Position numbers and translations under genes: made by a program | The notes under the pieces: generated by a model | Database searches by the model: none | The model's input: the letters and a program-made list of their open reading frames with translations, nothing else | What the model was told of the DNA's origin: nothing | Source: CAYZZU01 sp964483105 | Lineage (GTDB): Bacteria; CG2-30-53-67 | Assembly (NCBI GenBank): GCA_964483105.1 | Contig: CAYZZU010000006.1 | Coordinates: 38,120 to 102,119 of the forward strand | DNA: 64,000 nucleotides | Direction of reading: 5' to 3' | Part shown: positions 7,951 through 16,838 of the stretch, one piece after another | Layout of the letters: every line of letters starts with the position of its first letter | How positions within the stretch are numbered: position 1 is the stretch's first letter

Positions 7951-9891
7951 ATGATGCAGTCGGATAAAGTCAGAATTTGCCTGGAGCAGGGAACATCCGG
8001 TGATTTCGATCGGGGGACCGAAATCGGTGAGGTCCTTTCCGTCCTCTCAGATGAAGAAGAGGAAGCTCCTGTTGCGGCGAAATGGAACGGAAGACTCGTG
8101 GACTTGAGTTTCCGGCTTTCGGAACCCGGAGAGGTGGTGGGGGTATCTCTTTCCACTCCGGAGGGAGTGGATATCCTGAGACACACAACGGCCCACATCA
8201 TGGCCCAGGCCGTCCAGGAACTGTTCCCGGGTACCCGTATTGCGATCGGGCCCACGATTGAAAACGGATTTTACTACGACTTTGAACCCGAGAGACCCTT
8301 TACGCCGGAGGACCTTGAAAAAATCGCCCTTCGGATGAAGGAAATCATCAAGCGGGATGAGCCCCTGGAACGGATTGAGATGGACCGTGACGAGGCCATC
8401 GCCTTTTTCGAGGGGAAAAAGGAAACTTACAAAGTAGAGCTGATCCGGGATCTGGGGGATTCCGAGACCATCTCCTTTTACCGCCAGGGAGATTTCGTGG
8501 ATCTCTGTCGGGGGCCGCACCTTCCCAGGACATCCTATGTCCGGTATTTTAAACTGCTCAGTGTAGCCGGCGCCTATTGGAGAGGGGATGAGAAGAACCC
8601 GATGTTACAGCGGATTTACGGAACCGCCTTCCCCGCCAAGAAAGAGCTCAAGGCTTATCTGCGGATGCTGGAAGAGGCCAGGAAGCGGGATCACAGGAAA
8701 CTGGGGAGGGAACTGGAACTTTTTCAGGTGAATGAGACGGTCGGTGGCGGGTTGATTCTTTATCATCCGAACGGAGCGCGGCTTCGATGGATTCTGGAGG
8801 ACTTTGAAAAGGAGGAACACCTGAAGCGGGGTTATCTTCCGGTCGTGGGCCCCCAGATTTTAAAAAGCGATCTTTGGAAGATTTCCGGTCACTACGATTA
8901 CTACCGTGAAAACATGTATTTCACGGAGATTGAGGGGAATGAGTATGGAATCAAGCCGATGAACTGCCCCGCTCATATGTTGATCTACCAGTCCAGGACT
9001 CGAAGTTACCGTGATCTTCCCCTTCGTTTTTTCGAGCTGGGCACCGTGCACAGGCATGAGAAGACCGGCGTGCTCCACGGGTTGTTGCGGGTACGGGGGT
9101 TTACCCAGGATGATGCCCATATTTTTTGTCTCCCTGAGCAATTGACGGATGAGATTGCCGGTGTGATCGATTTTATCCAGGATGTCATGGGTGTTTTCGG
9201 TTTTGAATATTCTCTTGAGATCAGTACCCGTCCGGAAAAATCGATCGGGACCGATGAAGAGTGGGAAAGAGCGACCCGGGCGCTTCAGGATGCCCTGCAT
9301 GAATTGAATCTCTCCTACGAAATCAATGAAGGAGACGGGGCCTTTTACGGTCCGAAAGTGGACGTCAAGATCCGGGACGCGATTGGGCGGCACTGGCAAT
9401 GTGCCACGATCCAGTGCGATTTTACTCTTCCGGAGCGGTTCAACCTTCATTACGTGGGCGCTGACGGGGCGGAACACCGTCCGGTTATGCTCCACCGGGT
9501 GATCCTGGGGTCCCTGGAGCGTTTTATGGCGGTTCTGATCGAACACTATGCCGGAAAATTTCCCCTTTGGCTGGCTCCGGTACAGGCCGTGGTGATCAAT
9601 ATTACGGATCGCCAGCTTGAATACGCAAAAACGGTAAAAGGAAAATTCGATGCCGCGGGAATCCGGACGGTGTTGGACGCGCGTAACGAGAAGATCGGCT
9701 ACAAAATCCGGGAAGCCCAGGTCCAGAAAATTCCCTATATGGTGATTGTCGGGGACAGGGAGGTTCAGTCTGAGACTATTTCCCTCCGCTCCCGTGACAA
9801 AGGAGATCTGGGGAGCCGCGAAATCGGGGTTGCCCTTGAGGAACTCAGGATGGAGAACGATGAGAAACGGTACGCTTCTCAGACGGGATGA
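7951..9891 (+). CDS. thrS: Threonine-tRNA ligase
   Basis: Class II synthetase that charges tRNA-Thr in the cytoplasm and edits Ser-tRNA-Thr. In order: an N-terminal TGS-like domain (about 1-65), the editing domain with HTTAHIMAQAV and DLCRGPHLP, then the catalytic core with the zinc-site Cys in GIKPMNCPAHM, motif 2 FFELGTVHRHEKTGVLHGL, motif 3 HRVILGSLERFMAVLIEHY, and a C-terminal anticodon-binding domain. The frame is open from 7912, but those codons form the terminator hairpin, so ATG 7951 (or 7954) is preferred. Both lack a good ribosome-binding site, which suggests translation or transcription control at the leader. Confidence 0.95.
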   Translation: MMQSDKVRICLEQGTSGDFDRGTEIGEVLSVLSDEEEEAPVAAKWNGRLVDLSFRLSEPGEVVGVSLSTPEGVDILRHTTAHIMAQAVQELFPGTRIAIGPTIENGFYYDFEPERPFTPEDLEKIALRMKEIIKRDEPLERIEMDRDEAIAFFEGKKETYKVELIRDLGDSETISFYRQGDFVDLCRGPHLPRTSYVRYFKLLSVAGAYWRGDEKNPMLQRIYGTAFPAKKELKAYLRMLEEARKRDHRKLGRELELFQVNETVGGGLILYHPNGARLRWILEDFEKEEHLKRGYLPVVGPQILKSDLWKISGHYDYYRENMYFTEIEGNEYGIKPMNCPAHMLIYQSRTRSYRDLPLRFFELGTVHRHEKTGVLHGLLRVRGFTQDDAHIFCLPEQLTDEIAGVIDFIQDVMGVFGFEYSLEISTRPEKSIGTDEEWERATRALQDALHELNLSYEINEGDGAFYGPKVDVKIRDAIGRHWQCATIQCDFTLPERFNLHYVGADGAEHRPVMLHRVILGSLERFMAVLIEHYAGKFPLWLAPVQAVVINITDRQLEYAKTVKGKFDAAGIRTVLDARNEKIGYKIREAQVQKIPYMVIVGDREVQSETISLRSRDKGDLGSREIGVALEELRMENDEKRYASQTG

Positions 9892-9945
9892 TAACCTGGT
9901 TGTTTGATCCCCCGATGAGGGGGCCACTTTAATCTGGAGGCGACT

Positions 9946-10557
9946 CTGAGAAACAATCGACACGCAAAGGTAAAGAAACGCAAGGAGAGGATCAACAGGG
10001 AAATCACCGTTCCGGAAGTTCGCGTTGTGGATGAGGATGGTACTCAGTTGGGGATTCTCGCCACCAGTGAGGCGATCCGGATTACGGAGGAAAAAGGCCT
10101 GGATCTTGTGGAAGTGGCCCCCATGGCCAAGCCTCCCGTTTGCCGTTTGATGGATTACGGGAAGTATCAGTACCAGAAGAGCAAAAAGGCCAACCTGGCG
10201 AAAAAAAAGCAGCAATTCGTTCAGGTCAAAGAAGTGAAACTACGGCCGAATACAGACAAACATGATTTTGACTTCAAGCTTCACCATGCGGAGCGCTTTC
10301 TCAAAAGCGCCAACAAGGTGAAGGTCACCGTAAGGTTCAGGGGTCGCGAGGTTGTGCACGCCGATCGTGGGAAGAAGATACTGGAGATGTTTGCAGATCG
10401 TGTTTCTGAAATCGGAAGCGTCGAAACGATGCCGACCCGGGAAGGGCGGGCGATGATTATGATTCTGGCACCGAAGCAGGGAAGCGCACCCAAAAAGAAA
10501 AAGGACGAATCCACACACGGGTCTGGAAAAGAATCGGTTCAGACAGGAAAGGAGTGA
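9946..10557 (+). CDS. infC: Translation initiation factor IF-3 with a likely CTG start
   Basis: Binds the 30S subunit and enforces start-codon and initiator-tRNA selection. The conserved N-terminal segment INREITVPEVRVVDEDG begins upstream of the first standard start codon in frame (GTG 10027), so that GTG is internal. In-frame reading extends back to a stop at 9916, and in that interval there is no ATG, GTG or TTG. CTG at 9946 lies 5 nt after GGAGG (9936-9940) and is the best start, giving 203 residues. Rare infC starts are a known autoregulation device. The C-terminus has a Lys/Ser-rich tail. A small C5/G5 hairpin (9909-9923) precedes the gene. Confidence 0.9.
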   Translation: MRNNRHAKVKKRKERINREITVPEVRVVDEDGTQLGILATSEAIRITEEKGLDLVEVAPMAKPPVCRLMDYGKYQYQKSKKANLAKKKQQFVQVKEVKLRPNTDKHDFDFKLHHAERFLKSANKVKVTVRFRGREVVHADRGKKILEMFADRVSEIGSVETMPTREGRAMIMILAPKQGSAPKKKKDESTHGSGKESVQTGKE

Positions 10558-10563
10558 AACAGC

Positions 10564-10761
10564 ATGCCGAAAATGAAAACACACCGTGGAGCGGCGAAAC
10601 GTTTCCGCATGACCGCGTCCGGGAAAATCAAAAGAAACAAGGCCTATGCCAGCCACATCCTGACTTCAAAAAGCACCAAAAGGAAACGGGATCTACGTAA
10701 AGGGACGTTGATGGATGCTTCGAATGAAAAGGCCGTGAAGAAGCTTTTACCCTACGCGTAA
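10564..10761 (+). CDS. rpmI: 50S ribosomal protein L35 (bL35)
   Basis: 65 residues, very basic, with the bL35 signature MPKMKTHRGAAKRFRMTASGKIK and a terminal KKLLPYA-like end. It starts 6 nt after infC in the standard infC-rpmI-rplT order, which is usually one operon repressed by L20. Confidence 0.97.
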   Translation: MPKMKTHRGAAKRFRMTASGKIKRNKAYASHILTSKSTKRKRDLRKGTLMDASNEKAVKKLLPYA

Positions 10762-10824
10762 GATTCGAAACAATCTAAAATTTTTACGTGTCCCCGCAAA
10801 CCGGGGATTTGAGGAGGAATCCAA

Positions 10825-11187
10825 ATGCCGAGAGTTAAAGGAGGCAACAAACGGCTCACCCGGAGAAAAAAAATACTGAAACTGGCCAAAGGGTTTTATG
10901 GTGGGCGCAAGAATCTCTTCCGAACAGCTCTGGAGGCCGTGGACCGTTCGATGCAGAATGCCTACATCGGGCGGAAGCGTCGAAAGAGGGATTTCCGGGC
11001 ACTCTGGATTACCCGGATTAACGCCGCGGCGCGGGAAGAAGGGATCTCTTACAGCCGGTTGATCCAGGGGTTGAAGCTTGCAAAGGTAGGGATCAATCGA
11101 AAAATGATGGCGGAACTGGCAGTTCACCACCCCCAGGATTTTGCCCGTTTGGCCGAAATCGCCAAAAACAACCTCTCGTCCCTGTAA
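10825..11187 (+). CDS. rplT: 50S ribosomal protein L20 (bL20)
   Basis: 120 residues. It shows the bL20 start MPRVKGG followed by RRKKILKLAKGFYGGRKNLFR, then AYIGRKRRKRDFRALWITRINAA and YSRLIQGLKLA. It binds 23S rRNA early in 50S assembly, and L20 represses its own operon in several bacteria. A small hairpin (TCCCCG/CGGGGA) lies just upstream, near 10792-10808, followed by GAGGAGG as the ribosome-binding site. Confidence 0.97.
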   Translation: MPRVKGGNKRLTRRKKILKLAKGFYGGRKNLFRTALEAVDRSMQNAYIGRKRRKRDFRALWITRINAAAREEGISYSRLIQGLKLAKVGINRKMMAELAVHHPQDFARLAEIAKNNLSSL

Positions 11188-11229
11188 TGGTCACCTTGGT
11201 CCCGGGTTTTTTTCGCACCCCTGCGGTGG

Positions 11230-12276
11230 ATGGCCTCTGATTCTGCGAATATGTCCGATATTTTTGTACAACTGAAGATGATCGAAGACGAAGTAGAGCG
11301 TCGCATTCCCTGTGTGGATTCGCTGGATGCTCTTCAAACGATCCGGGTTCGTGTGTTGGGGAAGAAAGGATCTCTCACGGCCCTGCTTGCCGGAATGAAA
11401 GACATGTCTCCTGCCGAGCGTCCGGTAGTGGGGAAAGAGGTGAACCGGATCAAGAAAAGGATCGGCGAACTCCTGGGACAACGCACGGAGGAGATCTCCC
11501 GCCTGGAGCAGGAGCGAAGGCTGGAGCGGGAGCGTATTGATATTTCCTTGCCCGGTCGACGTTACCACCGGGGGACCCTGCATCCGATCACGCGGACCTT
11601 TCAGAAGATCGAAGAGATCTTTTCAGGTCTCGGATTCGAGATTGCGGAAGGTCCAGAGGTGGAAGAAGACTTTTACAATTTTGAAGCCCTGAATATTCCT
11701 CAGGATCACCCCGCCCGGGACATGCAGGATACCTTCTATATTACCGATGATATCCTTCTGCGCACGCACACCTCTCCGGTACAGGTCCGAACCATGAAAA
11801 GTCAGTCGCCTCCCATACGGATCATCGCGCCGGGGAAGGTGTATCGCTGTGACGCCGACGTATCGCACACCCCCATGTTTCACCAGGTGGAAGGTTTAAT
11901 GGTGGATCGTGGCATTCGCTTCGGAGATTTAAAGGGGGTCCTGGAAATTTTTCTGAGACGGCTTTTCGGAGAATCGACCGGGGTCCGGTTCCGGCCGAGT
12001 TTTTTCCCTTTCACCGAACCTTCGGCCGAAGTGGATATCGCCTGCTTGATCTGTGAAGGGTCAGGGTGCCGTGTTTGCAAGAATACCGGTTGGCTGGAGA
12101 TTCTGGGGGCGGGGATGGTGGATCCGGAGGTATTCCGGATGGTCGGATACGACCCGGAAAAGGTATCCGGTTTCGCTTTCGGGATGGGTGTGGAACGAAT
12201 TACCATGCTCCGATACCGAATAGACGACATCCGGCTTTTCTTTGAAAATGATCTTCGTTTTCTGTTTCAGTTTTAG
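11230..12276 (+). CDS. pheS: Phenylalanine-tRNA ligase alpha subunit
   Basis: Catalytic subunit of the alpha2-beta2 class II enzyme. A coiled-coil N-terminal arm (about 1-105) precedes the core, which has HPARDMQDTFYI, LRTHTSPVQVRTM, YRCDADVSHTPMFHQVEGL (motif 2) and GMGVERITMLRY (motif 3). FFPFTEPSAEVD is also family-specific. A CxxC..CxxC-like group (ICEGSGCRVCKNTG) is as in many bacterial PheS. The start is uncertain: the ATG at 11230 has GGTGG immediately before it, and an in-frame ATG at 11251 has no clear site. Confidence 0.95.
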   Translation: MASDSANMSDIFVQLKMIEDEVERRIPCVDSLDALQTIRVRVLGKKGSLTALLAGMKDMSPAERPVVGKEVNRIKKRIGELLGQRTEEISRLEQERRLERERIDISLPGRRYHRGTLHPITRTFQKIEEIFSGLGFEIAEGPEVEEDFYNFEALNIPQDHPARDMQDTFYITDDILLRTHTSPVQVRTMKSQSPPIRIIAPGKVYRCDADVSHTPMFHQVEGLMVDRGIRFGDLKGVLEIFLRRLFGESTGVRFRPSFFPFTEPSAEVDIACLICEGSGCRVCKNTGWLEILGAGMVDPEVFRMVGYDPEKVSGFAFGMGVERITMLRYRIDDIRLFFENDLRFLFQF

Positions 12277-12334
12277 AACACACACCCGAATGGATTTTTC
12301 GCGAAGCCTTCAGGCATGATCGGGATTGGAACCT

Positions 12335-14740
12335 ATGCGTATCAGCATCAACTGGTTGCGGGATTTTGTTGAGATTCAGGATTCTCCTCAAGTGATTGCG
12401 GATCGTCTCACTCTGGCTGGACTCGAGGTCGATTCGGTTGTTTCCTTGCAACAGGGGTTTGACAAGCTCGTCGTAGGACGGATACTTACGGTTGAAGCGC
12501 ATCCGGACTCGGATCATCTGACCATTTGCCGTGTGGATGCGGGAGGGGAAACGCTGCAGATTGTTTGCGGTGCCCGGAATCACCGGGAAGGAAACAAGGT
12601 CGTGCTGGCACTCCCCGGCGCTGTTCTACCCGGAGGGGTGGAAATCGTTCCGTCCAACATTCGAGGCGTCCGGTCTTCCGGGATGATTTGTTCCGCGAAG
12701 GAACTCGGGATTCCCGAAGAATCCTCCGGAGTGATGATTCTGCCCGAGGATGCCGAGGTCGGGCGTTCCGCGGCGGAGGTCCTTGGGCGAAACGATACGG
12801 TCCTGGAAATCGACTTGACTCCGAATCGTTCTGATTGTCTCAGTCATTTCGGTGTAGCTCGGGAACTCGCCGGATTAACGGGTGAATGCCTGAAGCGTCC
12901 GGAGATCAAGATCCAGGAAGAAGGGCCCTCCATCGATTCGTGGATTGCCGTTACAATCCGTGATGCTGAACTATGTCCCCGTTATACGGCCAGGATGATT
13001 CTGGACGTTACCATCGGTCCTTCTCCCCGCTGGCTCCGAAACCGGCTTTGCGCGGTCGGACTTCGCCCAGTCAACAATGTTGTGGATGTAACGAACTATA
13101 TCATGATGGAACGGGGACATCCTCTCCATGCCTTTGATTATGACAAAATCGAGGGACGCAGAATCGAAGTCAGAACGGCTCGCCCGGGCGATGTTTTAAA
13201 GACCCTGGATGGTGTAGAGCGAACGCTGGACTCCTCCATGCTTCTGATCTGTGACGGGAAGAACCCTGTAGCTGTGGCCGGTGTTATGGGAGGAGAAAAC
13301 ACGGAAGTCGATAGTGGAACGAAACGGATTTTCCTGGAGGCCGCCTGTTTCCAGCCCGTGTCGATTCGAAGAACCTCCAAAAGACTGGGGCTTCATTCCG
13401 AATCGTCTCACCGCTTCGAACGGGGGATCGACATCGAAGGATTGGTTGACTCTTTGGATCGTGCCGCCGCCCTGATTCAGGAGGTGGCGGGAGGGAGAAT
13501 CGCGAAGGGAAGGATAGACCATTATCCCGCGCCCTATCCCACGCAAACGATTTCTCTGCGGACCGGGCGGGTGCGTTCGCTGCTGGGAATTTCGATCTCA
13601 TCCGATGAGATCAAGGAGATTTTAACGCGTCTTTCCCTGACGGTTGAGAATTACGGCGACGACCGGTTGGAAGTGAGGATCCCTTCCTTCCGAAACGACC
13701 TGACTCGCGAGATTGATCTGATCGAGGAGGTGGCGCGTTTTTTTGGATATGACCGGATTCCAACCACCCTGCCGAATGCCACCCTGACTTCCGGGAAAAG
13801 GTCGGGGACCAGGAGGGTTCAGTCTCTCTGCCGCTCGATCCTCATCGCCCGGGGATTTTTCGAGACGATCCACTACAGCTTTCAGAGTCCGGAGGATCTT
13901 GACAGGCTCCTGATTCCGGAGGGAGATCCTCTCCGGGCACAGATCCGAATCCGGAATCCTTTAAGTGAAGACCAGAGCGTCCTCAGAACCTTGCTTCTTC
14001 CCGGTTTGTTGCATACCCTGAACCGGAATCTCGCTCATTCCGTGTCGGACATTCGAATCTTCGAGATCGGCCGGATTTTTCAGAAAAGGAATTCCGGGCT
14101 TCCCCTGGAAAGTGGGCGGCTGGCCGGTCTGCTTTCGGGGAAGAATTGTCCGTTGGGATGGGGGAACCGTCCGCGGGCTTTCGACTTCTTTGATCTCAAG
14201 GGGGTTCTGGAAGAACTTTTTGAAGCGGTGGGGTTGATTCCTGTCCAGTGGAGCACGCCGGAGGATCTGCCTTTTCTGCATCCGGGAAGAAGCGCCTGGA
14301 TGGCATGGAAAGAGGAGAAGTTCGGTTTTGCCGGAGAAGTTCATCCCGAGGTGCTGAAACGATTCGGTCTTTCCGAGAAGGCTTTTTGCTTTGAGTTGAA
14401 CCTGGATTTTATCAGTGAACATTTTGTCGACACGGTTCTGTACACTTCACCGATCCGCTTTCCCTTTGTGGACCGTGATCTGGCGCTGATTCTGTCCGAG
14501 GAGGTCTCCGCGGGAGAAGTGGAAGAAAAGATCCGGGCGGTGGCACCGGATCTGATCCGGGAAGTCCGGCTTTTTGATGTTTATCGGGGAGAGCCGATTG
14601 CTGAAGGGAAAAAGAGTCTTGCTTATTCCATCCGTTTTCAGGCGTCGGATCGAACCCTCACGGATCAGGAGATCAATGGGGTACGGGACCGGATTGTGGA
14701 GGAACTGAATCAGGTTTTCGGCGCCACTCTTCGCGAATAA
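12335..14740 (+). CDS. pheT: Phenylalanine-tRNA ligase beta subunit
   Basis: 801-residue partner of PheS. In order: the first core segment MRISINWLRDFVEI, the tRNA-binding EMAP-like domain (about 40-150; VGRILTVEAHPDSDHLTICRV), the B3/4 editing domain (DLTPNRSDCLSH, NNVVDVTNYIMMERGHPLHAFD), the B5 domain, the catalytic-like fold and a C-terminal ferredoxin-like anticodon-binding domain (FPFVDRDLALIL). The ATG at 12335 matches homologous starts better than the in-frame TTG at 12326. It is co-transcribed with pheS (58-bp gap). Confidence 0.96.
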   Translation: MRISINWLRDFVEIQDSPQVIADRLTLAGLEVDSVVSLQQGFDKLVVGRILTVEAHPDSDHLTICRVDAGGETLQIVCGARNHREGNKVVLALPGAVLPGGVEIVPSNIRGVRSSGMICSAKELGIPEESSGVMILPEDAEVGRSAAEVLGRNDTVLEIDLTPNRSDCLSHFGVARELAGLTGECLKRPEIKIQEEGPSIDSWIAVTIRDAELCPRYTARMILDVTIGPSPRWLRNRLCAVGLRPVNNVVDVTNYIMMERGHPLHAFDYDKIEGRRIEVRTARPGDVLKTLDGVERTLDSSMLLICDGKNPVAVAGVMGGENTEVDSGTKRIFLEAACFQPVSIRRTSKRLGLHSESSHRFERGIDIEGLVDSLDRAAALIQEVAGGRIAKGRIDHYPAPYPTQTISLRTGRVRSLLGISISSDEIKEILTRLSLTVENYGDDRLEVRIPSFRNDLTREIDLIEEVARFFGYDRIPTTLPNATLTSGKRSGTRRVQSLCRSILIARGFFETIHYSFQSPEDLDRLLIPEGDPLRAQIRIRNPLSEDQSVLRTLLLPGLLHTLNRNLAHSVSDIRIFEIGRIFQKRNSGLPLESGRLAGLLSGKNCPLGWGNRPRAFDFFDLKGVLEELFEAVGLIPVQWSTPEDLPFLHPGRSAWMAWKEEKFGFAGEVHPEVLKRFGLSEKAFCFELNLDFISEHFVDTVLYTSPIRFPFVDRDLALILSEEVSAGEVEEKIRAVAPDLIREVRLFDVYRGEPIAEGKKSLAYSIRFQASDRTLTDQEINGVRDRIVEELNQVFGATLRE

Positions 14741-14762
14741 GCTGCGATGCGGAGCCATCCCA

Positions 14763-15848
14763 ATGGGGCGATCGATGATTCCTACAGTGGAATGGAAAGA
14801 CGGAAAGGTTCGATTGATCGACCAAACCCGGCTTCCCCTGGAAACGGTTTTTGTGGAATATGATGATTACAGGGACCTCACGGAAGCGATCCGGAATCTG
14901 GTCGTTCGGGGCGCTCCCGCCATCGGAGTCACCGCCGCCATGGGGATCGCTTTGGGCGCCCAGACCGTTGATGCTGAAACCGTTCCCGAGTTTCTGGAAA
15001 AGCTTCAACCCATTTGTGATTCCATCGCGCGGGCACGCCCTACAGCCGTGAACCTGTCCTGGGCGATCAAGCAGATGATGGAATTTGCCTCTCGGAACCG
15101 AAACGCGGGTGTGAGCGAACTGAAACAACGGATGGTCCACGAAGCCATCCGTCTCAAGGATGAGGACATTGCAATCAATCGTGCCATGGGGGCCTTCGGC
15201 GCCGAATGGGTGCGGGAAGGGGACGCCATTCTGACCCATTGCAATGCGGGATCCTTGGCTACCGCAGGGTTCGGCACGGCTCTCGGTGTTCTTTATGCAG
15301 CCTTTGAGGCCGGGAAAAGGTTCCGGGTCTTTGCGGATGAAACCCGCCCTGTCCTCCAGGGGGCCCGACTGACGGCCTGGGAGCTGAAAGAGGCGGGCAT
15401 TGACGTGACCTTGATTACCGACAACATGGCAGGTCATTTCATGAAAATGGGGAGGATCGATCTGGTGATTGTTGGAGCGGACCGGATTGCGTCCAACGGG
15501 GACGTGGCGAACAAGATCGGTACCTATTCCGTGGCGGTACTCGCCCGTGAGCACCAGATTCCTTTTCTGGTGGCTGCTCCGTTTTCAACGATCGATTATT
15601 CCATCCCCAATGGAGCGGGCATTCCCATTGAAGAGCGTGATCCTCAGGAGGTCACACGGATCTGGAACCGGCTCCAGATCGCGCCTTCCGATATTCCGGC
15701 GGAAAACCCCGCTTTTGACGTAACCCCCGCCCGATATATCACGGCCATCGTGACGGAAAGAGGAGTTTTCGCCCCGCGGGATATCCGGAAACTGAATCGG
15801 AAAGAAGTCGATCCGGAAAAACTGAGGCTTCAAGCACGAAGCAGGTGA
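14763..15848 (+). CDS. mtnA: S-methyl-5-thioribose-1-phosphate isomerase
   Basis: Converts 5-methylthioribose-1-phosphate to the ribulose form in methionine salvage and related 5'-deoxyribose shunts. Family motifs are VRGAPAIGVTAAMG, ARPTAVNLSWAI, LTHCNAGSLATAGFGTALG with the catalytic Cys, DETRPVLQGARLTAWEL, VIVGADRIASNGDVANKIGTY and PFLVAAPFSTID. The length of 361 residues is normal. Two starts are plausible: ATG 14763 (GGAG 8 nt upstream) and ATG 14775 (GGGG upstream, closer to homologues). No other methionine-salvage gene is nearby. It is convergent with the regulator that follows, with 6 bp between them. Confidence 0.95.
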   Translation: MGRSMIPTVEWKDGKVRLIDQTRLPLETVFVEYDDYRDLTEAIRNLVVRGAPAIGVTAAMGIALGAQTVDAETVPEFLEKLQPICDSIARARPTAVNLSWAIKQMMEFASRNRNAGVSELKQRMVHEAIRLKDEDIAINRAMGAFGAEWVREGDAILTHCNAGSLATAGFGTALGVLYAAFEAGKRFRVFADETRPVLQGARLTAWELKEAGIDVTLITDNMAGHFMKMGRIDLVIVGADRIASNGDVANKIGTYSVAVLAREHQIPFLVAAPFSTIDYSIPNGAGIPIEERDPQEVTRIWNRLQIAPSDIPAENPAFDVTPARYITAIVTERGVFAPRDIRKLNRKEVDPEKLRLQARSR

Positions 15849-15854
15849 TCCGGT

Positions 15855-16838
15855 TTAAAGAAAAAGTTTCCGAACCAGAGATGTCCTGTTCTTCACCCCG
15901 ACCTTATCGAAGATATGCTTCAGGTGAACCTTGACGGTGTGTTCACTGATGAACATACGTTCGCCGATCTCCATGTTGCTGAATCCCTGAAAAATCAGAG
16001 TGGTAAGTTCTTTCTCCCGCTTGGAAAGTCCGTACCGGATGGCGAAGGTATCCGGATCGAAAGGTAGATTCTTCAGGGGGACCTGTGTCATGATCAGTGT
16101 GTAGTCATTTCCCAGGGGATCTTTGGCGTCCTTCTCCAAATGCATGACCAGGACCTTCAGAACATGTCCGTCCGGAAGGGTCCATTCCGTGTCGGACCGT
16201 TGAGATCTTTTCCTCCGCCGGGCGGTCAGGGTATCCCCATAGAGCCTTTTCAAGAGTTTGACCACGGAAGGATGAAGTCCGTAAGGTGGCTTGATGCGCG
16301 TCTTTGTGCCGGTACTGTACCGCGTAAAGATTGCCTGTGCCCCGGGGTTCATATAGACGGGCGTTCCTGCGGTATCAAAGATGATCATGGCCATCGGCGC
16401 TTCGTTACAGGCCTGTTCGAAAACCTTCCGTTCTTCCGTCACCTTGCGGAAGGTGTCGTCCATGGCTATTTTGTCACGAATGGAGGCCCGGACCCAGGCC
16501 AGAAGTTCGGCTTCCTGAATCGGGCGGGTCAGATATTTGTCCGCGCCACCATCCAGGCCGGAGACAATATCCTCGGTGGAGGAACGTTCGGCCGTGAAGA
16601 GGATCACCGGGATCTTGGCCGTCGCCGGATTTTTCTTGATCTTTTTGCAGAGTTCGATCCCATTGATCTCCGGCATGTTGACATCCAGTATCACCAGATC
16701 GATCGGGTTCTTCTTCAGAACTCTGGTTGTTTCCTTGGGATGTTGCAGAGCCACAACCTGATATCCGTTCAGCTCCAGGATGGTTTTCAAAAGAAGAAGG
16801 TTATCTTGAATGTCGTCCACAATCAGTATCGTGTTCAT
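15855..16838 (-). CDS. REC-PAS-LuxR response regulator with Arg at the conserved Lys site
   Basis: 327 residues. The receiver (1-125) has Asp8/9, acceptor Asp52 and Thr82, but the invariant Lys of the KP motif is Arg105 (YLTRPI). A PAS-like region (about 140-240; EAPMAMIIFDTAGTPVYMNPGA) follows, and then a C-terminal LuxR/NarL helix-turn-helix (about 262-325; LSKREKELTTLIFQGFSNMEIGERMFISEHTV is the core). It probably binds DNA; whether phosphorylation still controls it is unclear. Its start overlaps the upstream kinase by 4 bp (ATGA). The target is unknown. Confidence 0.88.
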   Translation of the reverse strand: MNTILIVDDIQDNLLLLKTILELNGYQVVALQHPKETTRVLKKNPIDLVILDVNMPEINGIELCKKIKKNPATAKIPVILFTAERSSTEDIVSGLDGGADKYLTRPIQEAELLAWVRASIRDKIAMDDTFRKVTEERKVFEQACNEAPMAMIIFDTAGTPVYMNPGAQAIFTRYSTGTKTRIKPPYGLHPSVVKLLKRLYGDTLTARRRKRSQRSDTEWTLPDGHVLKVLVMHLEKDAKDPLGNDYTLIMTQVPLKNLPFDPDTFAIRYGLSKREKELTTLIFQGFSNMEIGERMFISEHTVKVHLKHIFDKVGVKNRTSLVRKLFL

